DNA of 9,942 nucleotides. Source: Gemmatimonadota bacterium. GTDB lineage: Bacteria > Gemmatimonadota > Gemmatimonadetes > Gemmatimonadales > GWC2-71-9. Shown here piece after piece: positions 6,750 to 9,942 of this stretch; position 1 is the stretch's first letter; each line of letters starts with the position of its first letter. Location: assembly GCA_003220975.1 (NCBI GenBank), contig QHTX01000127.1:17683-27624 (forward strand), given 5' to 3'. Below the pieces are notes generated by a model. It worked only from the letters and a program-made list of their open reading frames with translations, made no database searches and was not told the origin of the DNA. The position numbers and the translations under genes are program-made.

Positions 6750-8783
6750 CGTCCTTCCATCGCAGTTTCACTCTTGCTCCTCACCGCCTGCCAGCCGCAG
6801 GCGCGCCGCCTGCTCGTGCTCGACCTCGCGTTGTCCGACCCGGTCGTGGTGAGCGGCACCGCCGAGCCGTGGCGCGACGCGGGGTACACCGTCGAGTACC
6901 GGCAGTTCTATCCCCACCTGGCGCGCACCGACCTCGCCCGGTATCGCGTCCTCATCTTCTTGCTCGGACGCGAGCCGGAGGCGCCCTCGGACGCCCTGAC
7001 GACGGGAGACCTGGCGCTCCTCAACGAGTGGGTCCGGGCAGGCGGGGTGGTGGTGCTGGGCTACGACGCGGACGGAGAAGGCTACCTCGACCGCTGGACC
7101 GCGAATCGCTGGCTCGAATTCGAAGGGGCGGGGATCGCGATCGGAGACCGGCTGCTCGAAGACACCACCGTCCGGCCACCCCCACCCACCACGACCGGGC
7201 GGCCCCAGCCCTGGGCCGAGGCGCGCGCCGTGGGCGATGAGCCGCTCGGCTCGGTGTACGACCCGTTTCCGCTGGACCGCAACCACGTGATCACCGTGCG
7301 GGACCGCTCGCAGCTCCTCGCCGTGACCGGTCAGCACACCTTCGTGCGCGCGTCGCGCGGCCTCGCGGCGCGAGCGGGCGCGGGCGTGGCGGCGGCGACG
7401 CGCATCGGAGATGGCCTCGTCGTGGTGATCAGTCGCCATGCGCTCGGCGCGCTGGGCCCGCAGTTCCGCCCCACTACCGCACCCCTCCTCCAGCCCGACG
7501 CGCTCGCCCGGACCCACAACTTTCTGACGGCGCTCGCCCGTTGGACCCGCCGCCCGGCGGAGTGGGCGCACCTGCCGCCGGCGGCGCACCGCGTGCCGCT
7601 CGCGCTCGCGCCGGCGCCCACGCCCATGGAGGTCGCCCCCCCACCCCTCGTGCCGCCGCGGGGCACCACCACCATCGGGCTGCCGCTGAGCCACGATGCA
7701 AAGCTGGCGCGCGCCACGAGCGTACCCGACTGGCTACGGCAGCAGGGCATCCGGGCCCTGTGGGCGCCCCTGCTCGTCGCCCGCAGCGGCGGACACGTCC
7801 CCCGCTCGTCGGGCGCCCTCGACTCGATCGTGACGCTGCTCGACGTCGGGGGCTTCAACCTCGTCGCAGGCGACGCCGATCCCGAGGGCACGGACTCGGT
7901 CCACGCACGGTGGGAGGAGCGGGATGCCGTACGCCGCGCCTGGAGCGACGCCGTGAACCGGCTCCAGCCCACGAGCGTCGCGTGGATCCCGGCGTTCGAC
8001 CCGTCCGACGCACGCTGGGCGTCGGGCGACTCCTCGCGCGGCCCGCGGGGCGAGGCGGTGCCCGCACCGTGCGCCTTCGATTCCACGCTGTGGGCCGGCG
8101 CGTTCGCCCCCGCGTACACCGCGCTCGGCCGGCTCGCCGCCGAGCAACGGACGCTGGTGATCGCGCTCGGGCTGGACCTGAGAGGCGCGCGGGGAGGGGG
8201 AGGAGGGTTGGAGTTCTGCGACTCAGCCTGGCGGCGCGGCCTCGCGCGCCTCGCGCGCAGCGGCCCCCCCCTGGACGCGTTGCCCCCGGGCGCGCGCTAC
8301 CCGGCGTTACGCGACGCGGGCCTGCTCCCGCTGTATTATCGCGCCCTCGTGGACGAGGTGGCGGAACGCGCCGCCGCGTTGCGCGACCGCGTGCTGCGGC
8401 AGCGCCGCGACCTCTACTTCGCGTTCCGGCTGCCCCAGCTCCCGGCCGACTGGTTCACACTGGGACTGCTCCGCGGGTTCGCGCTGCCCGACCGACCGAT
8501 CCTCGTGTTCACGCCCGAGGTCAGGACCCGACAGGCCTTGGCCGCGTATCGCGGCCGCGACCTGAACCTGGTGCATGCCGTGGCGCTGGTGCCGGCCTCG
8601 CTGCGCGCGCGTGACCTGCAGGGGCTGCGGCGTCTCATCTTCGAAGAGAGCGACGGCTTTTGGCTCGCGCTGGAAGCGGGTCGGGGCGGGGGGGCGGCCG
8701 GCGCGGGGGGGGCGGGGAGTCCCGACGCCCCGCGACTGCCGGGTGACAGCGTGGCTCGCCTGCTCCGCCGGCTCGTGCGCTGA
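6720..8783 (+). CDS. Large lipoprotein with Rossmann-like and possible (beta/alpha) domains, function unknown
   Basis: A 687-residue lipoprotein. I chose ATG 6720, with AAGGGGG 5 nt upstream. ATG 6678, overlapping the kinase stop as ATGA, is an alternative that adds a 14-residue basic leader. The signal ends in a clean lipobox, LTAC (21-24), so it is membrane-anchored outside the cytoplasm. Residues about 28-155 look like a Rossmann/class I glutamine-amidotransferase-like fold (LLVLDLALSDP, YRVLIFLLGRE, LNEWVRAGGVVVLGYDADG) but show no nucleophile-elbow Cys. A Pro-rich linker (about 290-318) follows. The second half alternates predicted strands and helices (TTIGLPLSH, IRALWAPLLV, GGFNLVAGDADP, VAWIPAFDP, LVIALGLDL, LYFAFRLPQ, PILVFTPE, GFWLAL), suggesting a TIM-barrel-like domain; this is inference. 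Near the C-terminus is a Gly/Ala tract encoded by long G runs. It is probably co-transcribed with the upstream receptor kinase and may serve the same envelope pathway. Confidence 0.87.
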   Translation: MPAAIPFPSFRPSIAVSLLLLTACQPQARRLLVLDLALSDPVVVSGTAEPWRDAGYTVEYRQFYPHLARTDLARYRVLIFLLGREPEAPSDALTTGDLALLNEWVRAGGVVVLGYDADGEGYLDRWTANRWLEFEGAGIAIGDRLLEDTTVRPPPPTTTGRPQPWAEARAVGDEPLGSVYDPFPLDRNHVITVRDRSQLLAVTGQHTFVRASRGLAARAGAGVAAATRIGDGLVVVISRHALGALGPQFRPTTAPLLQPDALARTHNFLTALARWTRRPAEWAHLPPAAHRVPLALAPAPTPMEVAPPPLVPPRGTTTIGLPLSHDAKLARATSVPDWLRQQGIRALWAPLLVARSGGHVPRSSGALDSIVTLLDVGGFNLVAGDADPEGTDSVHARWEERDAVRRAWSDAVNRLQPTSVAWIPAFDPSDARWASGDSSRGPRGEAVPAPCAFDSTLWAGAFAPAYTALGRLAAEQRTLVIALGLDLRGARGGGGGLEFCDSAWRRGLARLARSGPPLDALPPGARYPALRDAGLLPLYYRALVDEVAERAAALRDRVLRQRRDLYFAFRLPQLPADWFTLGLLRGFALPDRPILVFTPEVRTRQALAAYRGRDLNLVHAVALVPASLRARDLQGLRRLIFEESDGFWLALEAGRGGGAAGAGGAGSPDAPRLPGDSVARLLRRLVR
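8678..8717 (+). repeat. Homopolymeric G tracts (G-quadruplex-capable) inside CDS
   Basis: Runs of 3, 4, 7, 8 and 4 G (8678-8680, 8683-8686, 8688-8694, 8705-8712, 8714-8717) on the coding strand encode a Gly/Ala linker near the C-terminus of the lipoprotein. The run pattern fits an intramolecular G-quadruplex. G7 and G8 are also slippage-prone and error-prone in sequencing, so the last part of the reading frame deserves care. Confidence 0.6.
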
Positions 8784-8786
8784 GGC

Positions 8787-8816
8787 TTGCCCCCACCCTT
8801 CCGGTGCCGGTAGCTT
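8787..8816 (+). promoter_or_regulatory. Probable rnpB promoter
   Basis: TTGCCC (8787-8792) and TAGCTT (8811-8816) with an 18-nt spacer. The -35 is good (4 of 6) and the -10 weak (3 of 6). The predicted start site, about 8823-8825, coincides with the first paired base of RNase P helix P1, which is the main support. A dyad CCGGTA-N7-TACCGG (8807-8812/8820-8825) spans the -10 and start. Confidence 0.5.
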
Positions 8817-8824
8817 TGATACCG

Positions 8825-9199
8825 GGTGGCGGTAGGGCGTGATGGTCGCGGTGCGCCGGCTGGACTGGCGCATTGAGGAAAGTCCGAGCTCCGTAGGGCA
8901 GACTGCCAGGTAACGCCTGGGCGCCGCAAGGCGACGGATAGGGCCACAGAAAACAGACCGCCCTTTATCCAAGGGTAAGGGTGAAACGGTGGGGTAAGAG
9001 CCCACCGCGCGGCCGGCAACGGACGCGGCACGGTAACCCCCAGTCGGAGCAAGGCCAAGTAAGCAGCGAGACCCGGCCCGGGTCGCTGGAGCTGCGGGTA
9101 GGCCGCGCGAGGTGGCTGGCGACAGCCATCCCAGAGAGATGACCATCTGGCCGCCATCGGCGGACAAACAGAACTCGGCTTATGGCCCTACCGCCCACC
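8825..9199 (+). ncRNA. rnpB: RNase P RNA, bacterial type A
   Basis: Catalytic RNA of ribonuclease P, which removes 5' leaders from pre-tRNAs together with the RnpA protein. Conserved blocks are all present: GAGGAAAGTCCGAGCTCC (8875-8892), GGTGAAACGGTGGGGTAAG (8980-8998), the L15 GGTAA that binds the tRNA CCA end (9032-9036), GGAGCAAGGCCAAGTA (9046-9061), AGAGAGATGACCATC, and ACAGAACTCGGCTTAT (9168-9183). Helix P4 pairs CCGAG (8884-8888) with CTCGG (9174-9178), where E. coli has CCGGG/CCCGG, a compensatory change. Ends were set by P1: 8828-8838 pairs with 9185-9195 (11 bp), and after one bulged C, 8825-8827 pairs with 9197-9199. A pyrimidine-rich tail (TCTTCTTT, 9200-9207) follows and might help termination. 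Mature ends could differ by a few bases. Confidence 0.97.
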
Positions 9200-9424
9200 T
9201 CTTCTTTGCCGTCCAAACCCTACCCCGCCCAGTGGGAGGAGGTAGCGGACCTGCGGGTGTTTCGAACCACCGCCCACGAGTGGGAGAAGCTGATCGGCTG
9301 GCGCGCCGACATGCGGAAACGCGGCTGGAAGCTGCTGCGCGTCGCCAGTGAGGGTGGTGAGATGGTGGCCATCTTCGGGCGCACCAAGAGCGCGCGCCCC
9401 GCCGCCGCGTCGGGAACGGCCTGA
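9182..9424 (+). CDS. Small conserved-looking protein downstream of rnpB
   Basis: A hypothetical soluble protein of up to 80 residues with no signal or membrane segment. Strong G/C preference at third codon positions argues that it is coding. The core (about 17-67) contains WEEVADLRVFR, HEWEKLIGWRADMRKRGWKLLRV and GGEMVAIFGRTK. The GWKLL...F pattern vaguely recalls DUF4177-type small proteins, but I would not assign it. The start is uncertain: the only ATG (9182) lies inside the 3' end of rnpB and has no Shine-Dalgarno; TTG 9206 gives 72 residues and starts just after the RNA; GTG 9257 lies 14 nt after an AGGAGG (9237-9242), which is too far. It probably depends on read-through from rnpB or on a promoter I cannot see. 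The stop is nearly contiguous with the next gene. Confidence 0.6.
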   Translation: MALPPTSSLPSKPYPAQWEEVADLRVFRTTAHEWEKLIGWRADMRKRGWKLLRVASEGGEMVAIFGRTKSARPAAASGTA

Positions 9425-9435
9425 GGATGACGCTG

Positions 9436-9942
9436 ATGCTCGGTCGTCTGCCGCCGGTCGTGGCGCTCGCCGCCGCCTGTGCGTCGGGGGGAGCGAGCGG
9501 CGGCACAACCCCCACTCCCTACACGCCGTCCTCGGCCCACGTGGGCGACCGGCCCGCGCAACCGCCTAACGCCTCGGACCTGGTGCGCTACGGGCCCAAC
9601 GCGTTGCGCTACGTCGTCCGCCGCCAGCTGCACATTCAACAGGGGCTCGCCCAGCAGACACACACCCAGGACCTCGGTACTCGAACGTTCCTTACGGTTG
9701 CGATGTCGGGGCCGCCCGACAACATCGGGTATCCGACGACGTTCACGGTGGACTCGATCGTCGCCGATTCCGGCACGCCGACCCAGATAAAGGACAACCT
9801 GGACCGCGCCAAGCGCCTGGTCTTCAGCGGCCGGGTGGCGTCGGGCGGAGAGTTCGTGAACGGCGTCCCTTCCGACAGTGCGGCCGCTCAATCACTGATT
9901 CAGCTGCTTGGCGGCTTCCGCGATTTCCTGCCACGCATCCCC
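9436..9942 (+). CDS. Lipoprotein of unknown function, 3'-truncated by window edge
   Basis: The open frame runs without a stop to the window end (169 residues visible). Start chosen at ATG 9436, with GAGGA 8 nt upstream. ATG 9427 is in frame, but its GAGG abuts the codon with no spacing. The N-terminus MLGRLPPVVALAAAC is a short lipoprotein signal with Cys at 15 (lipobox AAAC), followed by a Gly/Ser/Thr/Pro linker typical of envelope-tethered proteins. The mature part (about 45 on) has LVRYGPNALRYVVRRQLHIQ and mixed alpha/beta sequence (FTVDSIVADSG, RLVFSGRVASG), with no family I can name. It lies 11 nt after the preceding stop (2 nt if ATG 9427 is used), so the two are probably co-transcribed. 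The gene is real; its function is unknown. Confidence 0.82.
   Translation, partial: MLGRLPPVVALAAACASGGASGGTTPTPYTPSSAHVGDRPAQPPNASDLVRYGPNALRYVVRRQLHIQQGLAQQTHTQDLGTRTFLTVAMSGPPDNIGYPTTFTVDSIVADSGTPTQIKDNLDRAKRLVFSGRVASGGEFVNGVPSDSAAAQSLIQLLGGFRDFLPRIP

Noticed and set aside
6768..7694. Antisense open frame opposite the lipoprotein N-terminal half
   Set aside because: Low-complexity Arg/Gly/His translation, opposite a coding frame with a signal peptide and lipobox.
7541..8614. 357-codon + strand frame inside the lipoprotein gene
   Set aside because: Arg/Pro/Ala-rich shadow in an alternative frame, with no start signal and no recognisable motif.
8575..8835. 86-codon + strand frame overlapping the lipoprotein end and rnpB promoter
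   Set aside because: Shadow composition. It runs through the poly-G tract and into P1 of rnpB.
8307..9167. Antisense open frame spanning the lipoprotein end and rnpB
   Set aside because: It runs across the whole RNase P RNA, whose conserved blocks and helices are intact on the + strand.

Overview
The window is very GC-rich, with G or C at most third codon positions. Every gene I can support lies on the + strand. Receptor-type Ser/Thr kinases carrying TolB-like and TPR sensor modules, several secreted proteins and lipoproteins, and a type A RNase P RNA together suggest a Gram-negative soil-type bacterium. Gemmatimonadota is my best guess, made from gene style alone.

Region 1 (2-3629) is a tight gene set. 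It begins with the 3' part of a Hanks-type Ser/Thr kinase that enters the window at its VAIK lysine motif and ends without a membrane segment. Its stop codon overlaps the GTG start of a secreted TolB-like/TPR protein (724-3018). Twenty bases later, behind a strong Shine-Dalgarno, comes a small secreted protein of unknown function (3039-3629). The first two look like a receptor kinase split into a cytoplasmic kinase and a separate exported sensor.

Region 2 (3630-8783) begins with a compact promoter, whose -10 sits inside a perfect dyad (GTGGCA-N6-TGCCAC), and a leader of only about 14 nt. It drives a 998-residue kinase (3685-6681) with the fused version of the architecture: kinase, one membrane segment, formylglycine-generating-enzyme (FGE/SUMF1)-like domain, TolB-like domain, TPRs. 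The FGE-like domain lacks the catalytic cysteines, so it is probably a sensor or binding fold. Directly downstream is a large lipoprotein (6720-8783) whose start codon lies in the loop of an imperfect hairpin. Kinase and lipoprotein are probably one transcript.

Region 3 (8784-9942) holds the RNase P RNA gene rnpB (about 8825-9199) with its own promoter, a small conserved-looking ORF whose only ATG lies inside the 3' end of rnpB, and a lipoprotein gene that runs off the right edge. No mobile elements, tRNAs or CRISPR arrays were seen.

Taken together this is a signalling locus with two related kinase/TolB-TPR systems, one split and one fused, next to a housekeeping ncRNA. The most unusual points are the split receptor, the catalytically dead FGE-like sensor insert, the dyad promoter, and the hairpin over the lipoprotein start.
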